64,000 bases of DNA from Eonycteris spelaea (Eukaryota; Chordata; Mammalia; Chiroptera; Pteropodidae): NCBI GenBank assembly GCA_003508835.1, contig PUFA01000003.1:17957501-18021500 (forward strand), given 5' to 3'. The position numbers and the translations under genes were made by a program. Positions 23,580 to 34,975 of this stretch are shown here, in pieces (position 1 is the first letter of the stretch; every line of letters begins with the position of its first letter). The notes beneath the pieces are model-generated. The model was not told where the DNA came from. It saw only the letters and a list, made by a program, of their open reading frames with translations, and made no database searches.

Positions 23580-24720
23580 CATACAGTAAGATTTATCCTT
23601 TTAGTTATACAGTTCTATGAGATATAATAAAAGCAGAGTTGTGTAATTGCCATGAAAATTAAAATAAAGAACAGCTCTCCAAATTCCAAATAACCTTCTG
23701 CATGTAATTCTTCCTGCCGCCCCCAACCCCTGGCAACTACTGATCTGTTTTCTGCCCCTATAGTTTTGCCCTTCCCTGAATGTCACATAAATGGCATTAT
23801 ACATTATGTAAGCTTTTGAGTCTAGTTTCTCTCACTTAACAAAACATTTGAGATTAATCCATGTTATTGTGTATATCAGCAGTATTTCCTTTTTATTGCT
23901 AGGTATTCCATTGTGCAGATGTATTAGTTTATTTATCCATTTGTCAATTGAAAGACATTTGGATTGTTTCGAGTTTAGGACAATTAGAAATAAAAATGCT
24001 AAACTATTCATGTAGAGGTTTTAGTGGGGATACAAAAGTTCATTTCTTGTAGGCATATACCTAGGAGTGGGATTGCTAGATCATACTGTAAGTATACGTT
24101 TAAGGTTATAAGAAACTCCTAAACTGTTTTCCAAAGTGGCTGTACCCCTTCACATTCCTCCCATCAATGCATGAGAGTTGAATTTGCCAGAACTGGTACT
24201 GTCATTTTTTTTTCTGGCTAGTCTGACAGGTGTATAATGATGTCTCACTATAGCTTTAACTTGCATTGGCCTAGTGACAAATAATGTTGAGCATCTTTTC
24301 ATGTGATCATTTGCCATCCATATCTATTCTTTAGTGAAATTTCTATTCAAAGAGTTTTAATTGAGTTGTTTAATTGAGTTGTTTATTTTCTTATTCTTGG
24401 TTATACACACACACACACACACACATCAACATTTTTTCTGGCTATGTCTTTAACAAATATCTACGCCCAGTCTGTAACTCATCTTTTCATTTTCTCAACA
24501 ATGTGTTTTAAAAAACAGAACTTTTTTTTGATGAAGCTCAGTGTATCTTTTTTCTTAGTGAATGTTTATGGTGTTGATCCAAGAAATCTTTGCCTAACAC
24601 AAGATCATAAAGATGTTTCCCCTGTTTTCTTCTACAAGTTTCACAGTTTTAGGTATTATATTTAAGTCTATGATTCATTTTTTTTCTTAACCAACGATTC
24701 CTTTACTTAGAGGCAACTGA
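23580..24720 (-). mobile_element. Antisense L1 3' fragment (first of two)
   Basis: GGCAACTACTGATCTGTTTT, CCTAGGAGTGGGATTGCTAG, TTTTCCAAAGTGGCTGTACC and AAGAAATCTTTGCCTAACAC are landmarks of the L1 antisense 3' UTR and ORF2. A (CA)n run at 24404-24424 interrupts it. It is 5'-truncated. Confidence 0.82.
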
Positions 24721-24789
24721 CTGTTGATAGTTAACATATTTCCATGCATTTTTTAAGCTGATGAAGTTTAAACTGTTTGCTCGTGTAAA

Positions 24790-25940
24790 AAAAACCTTTT
24801 ATTTTTCAGGGGAATTTTAATCACAGCAAAATTGAACAGAAAGTACAGAGTTCCCATATACCTACTGCCCACTCCTTCCCTGCATGCACAACCCCCTCCA
24901 ATATCAATCAACATTCCCCAGGGATTATTCATGTATTATAATCAATGAACCTACGCTGACACATATCACCCAAAGTCATAGTTCATGTTAAGGTTCACTC
25001 TTGTGTTGTGCTTTCTGTAAGTTTTAACAAATGCATAATGTCATGTATCCACCATTTTTAGTTCTGCCACCCTAAAAATTCTGTGCTTTGCCTATTCACC
25101 CCTTCCTCCGCCTGACCCTTGGCAACCACTGACCTTTTTACTGACTTCATAGTTTTGCCTTTTCCAGAATGTCATATAGTTGGAATCACATAATATGCAG
25201 CCTTTTTAGATTGGTTGCTTTCACTTAGTAATATGCATCTAAGTTCCTTCATGTCTTTTCATGGCTTGATAGGCTGTTTCATTTTAGGGCTGATTAATAT
25301 TCCATTGTGTGGGCGCACCACAGCTTATTCATCCATTCACCCACTGAAGGACATCTTTGTTGCTTCCAAGTTTTGGCAGTTATGAATAAATGCTATAACA
25401 TCCATGTGCAGGTTTTTGTGTGACATAAATTTTCAGCTCCTTTGGGTAAATACCAAGGAGCATGACCGCTCGATCTTATTAGGTAAGAGTATGTTTAGTT
25501 TTGTGGCTGCACCAGCAGTGAATGAGAGTTCCTGCTGCTCCATATCCTTGTCATCATTTGGTGTTGGCAGCCTTTTAAACTTGGGCCACTCTAATAAGTT
25601 GTTTTAATTTGCAATTTCATAACGGCCTATGATGTTGAGAATCTTTTATAGATGTATTTGCCGTCTGTATATCTCTTTTTGCCCATTTTTTAAATCGAGT
25701 TGCTTATTTTCTTATTGTTGTTTGAAGAGTTCTTTGTATATTTAGAATAAAAATCCTTTATCAATGTCTTTTTCAAATATTTTCTCTCTGTGTCTTGACT
25801 TCTCATTTTCTTGACAGTGTCTTTTGAAAAGCAGAAGTTCTTAATTTTAATGAAATATAATGAATCAGTTATTTCTTTCATGGGTTATGCCTTTGGTGTT
25901 GTATGAAAAAAGCCATCATGATACCCAAGGTCATATTTTC
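24790..25940 (-). mobile_element. Antisense L1 3' fragment (second)
   Basis: The same landmarks begin again: GGCAACCACTGACCTTTTTA, CCAGAATGTCATATAGTTGG, GAATATTCCATTGTGTG-like text and TTGACAGTGTCTTTTGAAAA. This is a separate L1 copy in the same orientation, diverged from the first. Confidence 0.82.
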
Positions 25941-27054
25941 ACTTGTTATTTTCTACTGAATTTATCACTCACCTCTATCTTTGTGAGGGTATTGCCTATT
26001 TCTCTTAAGTCACAAAAACCTTGAGGAAAGCACCTTAAAAAAAAAAAATCTCTGTATTCCCCACTGTATCTTGCCTACAGTAGATGCTGAACAAAATGAT
26101 GGCTGATCAGTCCAGTTTACCCACACATGAAAATGAAACTTCCATAATCAGAGGCTTCACTACATCCTTCTGGCTCCAGCTCACATTGGCCCAAAGTTCT
26201 CTCTGTATACAGGTAGATAATGACAATAAGAGACCACTACAAAACTGTGAGGTCTCCAGAGTCTTCTGTATACCTCCTCTCCCTTTCCTATGACCCTGAC
26301 CCATTCAGAGGCCTCCATGGTTTCCTCATTCTTGCTTGGTAGCTACCCAAAGAAGGGATTCATAAATGCCTGGAGAAGAGCTTATTCACACTAATGCTTG
26401 CTATTTTCTTTTATGTCACAAAAGGATTTTTCTCTTGTAAAAGAAGTGATGGGTATTAATTAGTAGATGAAGAAGGTCTTAAGGGGATCTTGCTCTGAAA
26501 TCATGCCATGCCTCCCACTAGTCTTGAGAGAGTATGCAGGAAGTTCTGCATATGTCCCCTGAGAAATTGGGCTGGTGTGTGTGAGACAGAGGACTGAGAG
26601 AGACGTTAGGTAAGAGAATACTACTATTAGTCAATAGATTAAGATGTTTACAGAGTGAGAAAAGAACATTTTTTTTTTTTTTAGTTCCAGTATAAAATAA
26701 TATTAATTGCAGTTATTTAGAAGAACTGCTTGCCATTTCTAGAACATTATCATGCAGCATGATAAGTGCATGAGTCAGTGATTTTCAGACCCTTCTTCAA
26801 AACCAGAGGTTTCTATAGCAATGCTTCCAGAGACAGGCTCCAGCGCCCACCACATTTCACCTGGGCCACTCCTCTTCATCTACTTTTAAGATTTAATTTG
26901 ACAGAAAAAATTTCTCCGAAGATGAAGAGAGTAGGGGCTAGGGCAAGGAGGGAAAGAATTTACAAACCATGGACATGAAAGATTAAATCGAACTTAGATA
27001 AACTGGTGACCTTGATTAAACCTTTTTCTCCAACTCTAAAAAAAAAAAGCACGA

Positions 27055-27225
27055 TAAGAGGGAAATAGCTTGACCAGATATTAAAAGGCATTATAAAGCC
27101 TCAGTCATTAAAACAGTATGGTAGTGACACTTGAATGGGTAGATTACTAATCAAACAGAATAGAAAGCACAGAAGTAAACCAAAACATGAAAACCAATTT
27201 GGTAAACAATGAAGGTGGCTTATAG
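27055..27225 (+). mobile_element. Short L1 ORF2 fragment
   Basis: ATTATAAAGCCTCAGTCATT, AAACAGTATGGTAGTGACAC and CAGAATAGAAAGCACAGAAG match the L1 ORF2 C-terminal coding region in plus orientation. Confidence 0.6.
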
Positions 27226-27449
27226 GATAAAAGGGAGACAGCTGCTCTGAATTGTGAGCTGAACTGGGAGACAAATCAGAAATCACCTGAATCCTTGGAG
27301 GCAGAAGGCTCTGAATGGGGACTTACTCTCTTTCTTTCTAGCCATGGTTTTGGGTCAGCCTGGGCCCAAAATAAAATGTAGCACTCACTATAATTGTGTG
27401 TTCCTTTCTAAATTCAGATAATTTGGGGCAGCCGGACAGCAGGCTGAGT

Positions 27450-27930
27450 TCCCGCTTCATTAAGCCTGTTTACCAAAAAGCTCTTCAGAGCCCCCGCCAC
27501 CCCCCACCTTGAGCTCCGAGTCCCTCCCATGGCGGGGCCAGGGGTTCCTGGGAAATGATGCAGGCGGTCTTCAGAGACCAGAGGCCCTTCCCGACCCTCA
27601 CCCAGGCCAAGGGGCAGGTGGACATTAAAGCAGACGCAACTCTACGTGCGGCCACCACTCCACCAGGCTCCCAGCCCCTGAATTCTGATTGGCCCAGGGT
27701 ACGGCTAGCGCCTTGCGATTTTTAAAACTGCCCGTGTTTCAGATGTGCAGCTACGGGTGAGAATGGTCGTTTCAAATTATAAGGCTATCTTTCTTTCCAT
27801 AAACTTTGATAAATCGTTCTTTGATGATGACGTGAGTAAACAAGAAAAGATAGTATAAGTGCTTTTAAGCTACATTGTTGCCTAAGTGTTAACCCATGCT
27901 GGGGCGGGGTGGGGGTGGGGGGGACAGCAG
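27450..27930. promoter_or_regulatory. GC-richer intergenic block with a G-quadruplex motif
   Basis: A block of raised GC (CCATGGCGGGGCCAGGGG) passes into TF-site-rich DNA (GATGATGACGTGAGTAAACA carries a CRE-like TGACGTGA and a forkhead-like GTAAACA). It ends in a G-rich run at 27901-27923. No gene or repeat is seen. A regulatory role is conjecture. Confidence 0.3.
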
Positions 27931-28741
27931 GGTGAACGTGATGAGGTCTCAATCTCTGGGGGCACTCCCATTTGTACTGGGGAGCAGTTGATTTCAGATT
28001 GATCTACTTCCTCCATGTTTTTCTCTAATAGCTCTAGTGCTGCAAAACACGTGCATTGTCACCCGTCTCTCTCACTAGCATTCGTGTGTCAGTCAGCAGA
28101 TATCACGAGCAAAAAAGCATCCCTGCTGCCCAGCCTGAGTCTGAGGCCTGTCACTGCATCTCCACAACCCTTTCCTCCCAGAAGGTACAGTCTGTGAATC
28201 CATCCATTCCATTTCTGCATCCTAATGTTAAGCATACTGCTTAGCTGTTTGCATTGCCTTGAGTCATCTTTTAAAAATATATATATTTTTGTAGCCAACT
28301 TTGTAATACCTTTCTATACTTTGTGTTTAACTTCTTGTTAGTTTAAACCTGGTTTATTTGAAAAGATAAGCACTTCATTTTTATTCATTAGTTCATATAT
28401 CAGTTTTATTTTAGTTCACTTTATGATAAGAGTTGACTTTAGTATCCATGCTTTCTTTACTCATTAAATACAAACAAAGTGTCCAATTATACACTGCATG
28501 TTATAAGTTTCCATCTTACAAATCTTATGTAGTGAAAAACTACATATACTAAATGAACTGGGAATTTAGATTTGAATTTTGCAAAATTCATTCTCCCAGT
28601 AAAAAAGAAGTTTCCTAAGTTGTTGCTTTACAGCTATCCCCCAATTTGCCCTCTGACCCTAAGTGACCCTAGGTTGTAGCTAAATCTGAAGACTTGGGCT
28701 CCAGAGGCAAGGCGTCCTAAAGGAGAAAGCTTCGCAGACCC

Positions 28742-29115
28742 CTGCTATGGCCTGAATGTGTGTGTCCCCACCTCCAAATTAGTGTGTTGAAACCTAAATC
28801 CCGAGGGTGATGGTACTGGGAAGTGGTGCCTTTGGGAGGCATTTAAGTCATGGGTGTGGCGTCCTCATGAGCGGGATCAGGGCCCCTACGAGGGGTGGAG
28901 AGACCAGAGCTCTCTCTCTTCACCACATGAGGCTACGATGCGAAATCAGCAGTCTGCACCCCGAAAGCAAGTCCTTCTCAGAACCTGCCCATGCTGGCAC
29001 CCTGATCTCAGACTTCCAACCCCTAGAACGGAGGCAGTGTGAGGAAGCCATTTCTGTTGTTTATACGCCTCCCAGTCTAGCGGACTTCGTCATATCACCC
29101 CAGACTGAGACGCCT
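28742..29115 (+). mobile_element. MaLR (MLT1/MST-like) LTR
   Basis: CTGCTATGGCCTGAATGTGT, CAGAGCTCTCTCTCTTCACC, CATGCTGGCACCCTGATCTC and TTCTGTTGTTTATACGCCTC follow the MaLR LTR consensus order. A 163-codon open frame spans it but is accidental. Confidence 0.8.
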
Positions 29116-29589
29116 CCAAAGTTCTCCCAGCGCCTGGGAGTCAGTTTTGAGGTCGTGTCTTGTGGCTCTCATTCGGGCAGTCTTCTATGCTCCCTAACGG
29201 GCCCAGGGGTACTGACACGCAGGGGTCAGTGCGGTCCCTTTCCAGATGCTCTCATAAAAACGCAGCGCCGCACTGGGTGCAGGGGAGGGTGTCAGTGAGT
29301 AACTCTTGAACTCAGGAGCCTGCGCCATGAAGTTGGAGAAGCTTACCTGCCATGGCCCCAGGAGGGCCCTAGGAACATGTTCACCTGGTCACACCTACTT
29401 GTAAAACTTGCAGAGAATGCAATATATGTAATTATACATGCATCATATGATTTTTTTTTAATGGAGATTGTGAAAAATAGACTATCAGAATTCTGGAGTT
29501 TTCAAATCGCAAACGTATAGTGGTACTAATAGTGGGTGCATGTGTTGGTGAAGTTGTATGCTTTATGCAACCGTCTCAAGGGGATTTTT

Positions 29590-30140
29590 TCCTCTTCCAC
29601 TCCTTCCACCATGGCTGCGTCTGAGGATTCTCCCTCCTAACTCCCTGAAAACCTCCAGCTCCGAGTGTCAGATTAATACCCCACTTACTGCAGTCATCTA
29701 TAGACCTGCGGATCACTCCTCTCATTCCCTGAAGTAAGCCCCTGGCTCACCATCTCTCTACAGTGGTACTCCTGTTATAACTCTTAGGGACCTCAATATC
29801 TCCATGGATGGCCTTTCCAACCCTGGCCTCTCGGTTCCTTGACATCCTCTCCTTTCACAGTCTTGCCCTTTCTCCCTCACTCAGCACCTACTCCATGAAT
29901 GTGCCTTAGGCTTTAACATTAAAAATCATTGCTCTCTTCGCAAAGTTGTCCATAATCGGTCTTTACCGTCTCTCCTCCAGTCTCATGAATCCCTCCAGCC
30001 AGGCCTTCATCCTCACCAATCTGCTGAAAGTGCCTTTGTCAGGGTCCCCAGTGCCTTCCACATTGCCAAGTCCAGTGGCCAGAACTTTACGAGACTTTTC
30101 GTCCTCTTCCCCTGACGAAAGCTATATGAACAACACAGAG
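29590..30140 (+). mobile_element. LINE-2-like (CR1 clade) ORF2 fragment
   Basis: TTAGGGACCTCAATATCTCC, then ATGGATGGCCTTTCCAACCC, is a decayed endonuclease motif of the GDFNIHMDD type. GTGCCTTCCACATTGCCAAG and the text after it lead into the reverse-transcriptase region. Frames are broken and segments are missing. Confidence 0.55.
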
Positions 30141-30519
30141 TAACAGAATCATTTTACATAAACCCTATTTGGGTTTAACCACTAACTCTTTAACTGATGG
30201 GCTTCTTAAAAAGGGTCCCAGCATTCTTCAGAGATTTCTATTAGGTGGAACTGGGCTTCCACCCACATCTAGCAGTAGTCAGCTGCTCCCCTTCTCCAAC
30301 CTGCACAAAGCCAGAGGACGCCTGATAAACCAGATTTAAACGAATTCAAGTCTCCTGATACCCAAAATGTCCAAGATCCAATAATAATAATAATAAAAAA
30401 AATCAACAGATCCCAATGAGGTGACACGTATGTTAGAATCCGATCTGACAGGGATTTAAAAGCAGCCATCATAAAAAAGGTTTCAATAAGCGATGACGAA
30501 CATGCGGCAACAATTAAAA

Positions 30520-31550
30520 AAAAAATAGTCTCAGCAAAGAGGTAGGTAGAATAACAAGATGGAAATTTTAGGACTGAAAAATACAATAGAAACCTCCCTC
30601 AAATGAAAGCAAATGCCTATATGAACCCATACACAAATGTATAAAGCAGCATTATTCTTAGTCAAAAGAAGACTATCAACTGGTGGATGGATAATCAGTG
30701 TCATGTATCCACACAATAGAATATTAATTGGCCACAAAAAAGAACGAAGTATTAATATGCAGTAGTCCCTACCCCAGTTTAGTTTTCTGGCTTGTCACCC
30801 ACGGTCAACCGTGGACTGGAAATATTAAATGGGAATTTCCAGAAATAAACAGTTCATCAGTTTTAAACTTCACACCATTCTGAGTTACCATGAAATGTCA
30901 CACATCCCATTCCATCCCGCCTGGGATGTGAACCATCCCTCTGTGCAGTGTATCTGACCGTGTACACTACCTCCTGTTAGTCACATAGTAGCCCTCTCAG
31001 GGCCCAGATTGACTACCGTGGTATTGCAGTGCTTGTGGCCAGGTAACCCTTACTTTGCTTACTAATGGCCCCAAAGCCATCCACATATGTTATAGTTATT
31101 CCATTGTTATTGTTACTCTTTTGTGCCTAATTTATAAATAAGCTTTATCATAGGTATGTAGGTACAGAGAAAACAGTATATATAGGGTTCAGTACTATTG
31201 AGGGGTTCAGGCATCCATGGGGGGCCTTAAAATTTTCCCTGTGGACAAGGGAAGACTATGTTACGATGTAGGTGAACCTTGAAAACATTAATGTGGCCAG
31301 TCACAACAGGCCACGTGTGAGTTTTCATGAAGTGTGTAGAATGGGTAAATATATAAACAGAAAGATTCGCAGTTGCCCACTGCTGGGGTGTGACAGATGG
31401 GGAAGTTGGTGGTAGGTGATTGCTAATGGATATGGGTTTTCGTTTGAGGGTGCAGATAATGTTCTAAAATTGATTGTAGTGATGATTGCACAACTATGTA
31501 ACTATACTAAAAACCAATGAATCACACATATTGAATGAGCAAATTGCACA
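30520..31550 (+). mobile_element. Old L1 3' end split by the Tigger element
   Basis: Left part (to about 30758) has CACAATAGAATATTAATTGG and AAAGAACGAAGTATTAA. The right part resumes at about 31261 with GATGTAGGTGAACCTTGAAA and the L1 3' UTR. Removing 30760-31260 restores the usual L1 order. Confidence 0.75.
30760..31260 (+). mobile_element. Tigger-family (TcMar) nonautonomous DNA transposon
   Basis: Left end CAGTAGTCCC and right end GACAAGGGAAGACTATG are degenerate inverted termini. Inside are Tigger-type landmarks: CGGTCAACCGTGG, AATATTAAATGGGAATTTCC, TTTATAAATAAGCTTTATC and ATATATAGGGTTCAGTACTA. At about 500 bases it is an internally deleted copy without transposase. It splits an L1 3' end. 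Confidence 0.85.
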
Positions 31551-31946
31551 TGTGTAATGGGTTGAATTGTGTCCCACACACAAAAAGTTACGTTGAAGTC
31601 CTAACCCCAAGGACCTCAGAATGTGCGTACTTGCAGACAGGGTCTTTACAGAGGTCCTAATGGTAACATGAGGTCATGAAGGTGGGCCCCCATCCGGTGT
31701 GCCCACTGTCCTTACAAAAAGGGGAAACTGAAACAGACACACACACACACAACGTGAGGAGACATGGGGTGAAGATGGCCAGAGAGAGAGGCCTGGAGCA
31801 TTCCCTCCCCTCAGAGCCCTGAAGGGGAACCAACTCTGATACCTCAATTTCAGACGTGTAGCCTCTAGACTGTGAGAAAACATGTCTGCTGTTTAAATCC
31901 CTGCTTTGTGGAACCTTTTTACAGCAACCCTAGCAAACTAAAACAA
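31551..31946 (+). mobile_element. MaLR (MLT1-like) solo LTR
   Basis: It starts TGTGTAATGGGTTGAATTGTG, passes through ATGAGGTCATGAAGGTGGGC and the end motif AGCCTCTAGACTGTGAGAAA, and finishes at CTAGCAAACTAAAACAATC. This is the order of MLT1-type LTRs. No internal ORF is seen. Confidence 0.8.
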
Positions 31947-32027
31947 TCAGTAAACTATACCGAAGTAAAGGTGCTCCCAAAACACAAACAACAGGCTGTC
32001 GACAAGGAACTCACTTTAAATACAACA

Positions 32028-32150
32028 GTTACTACGGCCATGCTACCCTGAACACGCCCGATCCCATCTGATCTCGGAAGCTAAGCAGGGTCGGGCCTGG
32101 TTAGTACTTGGACGGGAGACCACCTAGAAAGACCAGGTGCTGTAGGTATA
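32028..32150 (+). pseudogene. Full-length 5S rRNA retrocopy with A-rich tail
   Basis: The copy runs from ACTACGGCCATGCTACCC to AGGTGCTGTAGGTAT and matches essentially all of 5S rRNA with a handful of changes (for example CCCATCTG for CTCGTCTG, GACGGGAG for GATGGGAG). The Pol III internal control region is intact. An A-rich tail of about 36 bases follows (AAAAAAGAAAAAAATTTAAA..). An exact 11-base duplication TAAATACAACA flanks it at 32017-32027 and 32187-32197, so it was inserted by LINE-type retroposition. Confidence 0.93.
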
Positions 32151-33039
32151 AAAAAGAAAAAAATTTAAAAAAATTTAAAAAAAGGATAAATACAACATAG
32201 TTAGGTTGAAAAGTGAAACTATTCTAGACATTTGCATTAGGACGTTTAAGAGCAGACGGACAATCCTAGCCTTCTTGGAATTTACACTTTAGAGAACGGC
32301 TGGGTGTACCAGGGAATGTGGGTGAAGTGCCTGGAGAAAGGCAGCTAGCTACCCACCCCAGCACGGTTACACCTACGCTTACATTTCCGGAGAGAAATAA
32401 GAGAATAGGAGTTCCTGGAGACGGAAAAATAATTGCGTTGTTACAAAAACCAAGGAATGGGAAGGAACTGAGTCAAATGCAGATGTTCAAGTTAGTAAGA
32501 GTCTGTGGAACTGGACGATTATGTGCATTTTTTACTTCAAGAGCAATTTCAGGAGTGTGATTAGATCATGTTAACTACCTGGCAGCATTCCAAAGATGTT
32601 ACTCCTGTCATTCTTCTGTTGCACCTACTTAACACTCAGCCTTGAATAAAAGGCTTTGCCAATGAACACTGAAGAAAAGTCCCCACGTAAATGGATACCG
32701 CTGTTAAGTCTATGGTGTCCAACTCCCTGCTGTTCTAGTTCATTCTCGTTCTCATTCTGCAGGATCGCTGTTTCAAATAACTCCTGTCTGTACCACCATC
32801 CTCACCCCCTCCCTTCTAAAACTGGCCGCTTCATCTGATTTTCAAAGATGCGGAAGCAAAACCATTAGATGGAAACTTTCAACTCTCGCCATCCAAATGG
32901 CGCACATGCCTACATCCTTAACGGTCCCTCATCTGCCTGATATAGATCCCAACTCCCTCCTCCTGCTCAGGAACCAATGACCCTGGCCAATCCCTTCCTC
33001 CCCTCCTCCTGATTCCATCCCACTCTCTCTTAGCATTTA

Positions 33040-33670
33040 AACACAGACTTGGGGTTCTTCCACCTTAAAAATATTCCCTCAACCATACACAGTTCTAACG
33101 CTACCACCTCACCCTCCATCACAGGCAGTTTCTAGTTGCCCACTTCATTACTCTGCAGTCCTCACCCCACTGGGACCTGGGTACAACCCTCATCATTCCA
33201 CTGCAATTATTCTTTGATGAAATTGTGGCCTGGTTAGGAAAGCCGAAGGAGGATCTTGATTATCAAAATTCCTGTTTTAAGATGCTTATTCACTCCCCCT
33301 CACCCCATTTTAAAGGGCTACATACATCTCACAACAAATGGGATTGAAAGCAAAGGGTCACATTTTAGTTTTTGTTTAAAGCTGTCTTAGATTCACTCCG
33401 GTATAGATTTGCTCAAATATTGTTTTTGAAATGTTTTTGTAAATAGATACTTTTACATTATAGCAAGTTTCTAGCTCCACTGATCATGCTTCCTGAAATC
33501 CTCTATTCTTCCCGCCTCTGTGACACCACCCTGAACTCTGATACCACACTGCCTGTCTCGGCTGCTCCTTCAGTCTCCTGGTGTTCTTTTTCTAGGTCTC
33601 TTTTCTTACTCACCAACTTCTCTACTCTTGAACTTTCATGGTCTCAGTACCAACCACAAGTTGCAGAATA
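33040..33670 (+). mobile_element. LINE-2-like reverse-transcriptase fragments
   Basis: 33.1-33.24 kb (CCCTCATCATTCCACTGCAA) and 33.48-33.67 kb (CTTCCTGAAATCCTCTATTC, GACACCACCC, TCTCCTGGTGTTC) match successive RT-coding pieces of the same clade as the copy at 29.6 kb. Its overlap with that copy suggests a separate insertion. Confidence 0.45.
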
Positions 33671-34194
33671 AACCTGTAGCTCATCGTGGCATGTGGGCAT
33701 GACTTCCAGAGATAGCAGGTTAACTGATTCTTGTTCCAGATCCAAAGTACTGAGTCCAACAATGACAGGTCAAGTTGTTAGCCTTGAGTGACTGCGGGTG
33801 ACAAATTAGTTTACCCTTTACAACCGTGTAACTACGTGTGATGTACCTGTCCTGGATGAGGTATTCCTCGGTATGCTTAGGTTACATGCAGAACTTTCCC
33901 AGCCTTATATATTCAGTAGGCTAGGCCTACAATGGGTCGCTTAGGCTTTCATGTTTAATACCTACTACCACATTATGCCCACTGTGTACACCACCCTACC
34001 AATCTCCCATTCCCAGCTCTTGCCCCTGTAAGTTCTTGAAGTGTAGAAGGTTCAGTGCACTGACTTCCTCTCATCTTCCCAGTACCTTTCAACTCTATCA
34101 TCCGTCCCAAACATGTATGTACCTCTTCTTGTTTTCCTTTCTTGGTGAATACCTGTTACTCAGGTATTAAATGATTTCCAGTCAGCATAAGTCA

Positions 34195-34470
34195 AATAGA
34201 GTTACCCATCATTTTTTCATTCACAAATATTTATTGAGCACCTACTACACACCACACCATGTTAGGCTCCGGGAGTCAAGTGAAATAAGAGATCACCCCT
34301 GCCCTCATGGAGCTTACAGTCTAGCAGGGGAAACAGATAGTACATAGTGGACCAATATATAAACACACAGGTTATGATAAGTGCCATGTAGGTAGGACAT
34401 AAATAGAGCAATGTGATAACGACAGTTAGGAAATACCTACTTTTTCAGATAGAATGATCAAGAAAGGCCT
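34195..34470 (+). mobile_element. L2 3' region
   Basis: ATTTATTGAGCACCTACTAC, GCCCTCATGGAGCTTACAG and AGAAAGGCCTCACTT are classic L2 3' landmarks. Confidence 0.85.
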
Positions 34471-34477
34471 CACTTGT

Positions 34478-34575
34478 GGTTACAAGCTGGGTTTGAAGTC
34501 TGGCTCCCCACTTACAAGCTGCATGACCTTAGGCAAGTCTCACCCTCAGAACCTGTTTCCACATTTGTGAAATGG
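34478..34575 (+). mobile_element. MIR SINE fragment
   Basis: GGTTTGAAGTCTGGCTCCCC, GCATGACCTTAGGCAAGTC and TTTGTGAAATGGAGATAAT form the MIR core. Confidence 0.85.
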
Positions 34576-34599
34576 AGATAATCAGGCCAAACTCAACAA

Positions 34600-34975
34600 A
34601 TGCTGTCAATGAGAACTCTTCAATGCCTCCTTACTGCTTTACAAAGCCTTTCATGATTTCTCACATACTTACAATTATTCCTGAGCAAATTCCCAGCTAT
34701 TGTGAATACATTCAGCCCTCTTTACCTGACAAACTTATATCATCAACTCTTCTGTTCCTTCTTGTATGATACTCCATGACATCAGTTAGTTGTCTCATCT
34801 ACATGTTACTGTAGCACCCTCTACTTCACCTTTCACTTTTGCATTTTAATCTATTTCCCTCATCTGCATATTGGATAACCGGGTGAAGGTAGGCACCTAC
34901 CCATCTTGTGTTCCAAGTGCCTGATGCAATGGCTGACACATAATAAAATCTCAAATACTTGATGACTGAGACTTC
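34600..34975 (+). mobile_element. L2 3' end
   Basis: GGTAGGCACCTACCCATCTT, CCAAGTGCCTGATGCAATGG and CTGACACATAATAAAATCTC match the L2 terminus. Confidence 0.6.

Larger units (their letters stand above)
25945..28740. other. Intergenic
   Basis: Besides a small L1 piece at 27.06 kb and the GC-richer block at 27.45-27.93 kb, no gene or RNA is seen. An A10 run is at 26039-26048 and a T-run at 26670-26682. Confidence 0.5.

Noticed and set aside
28807..29298. 163-codon open frame on the plus strand
   Set aside because: It lies mostly within a MaLR-type LTR and does not correspond to a retroviral coding region.
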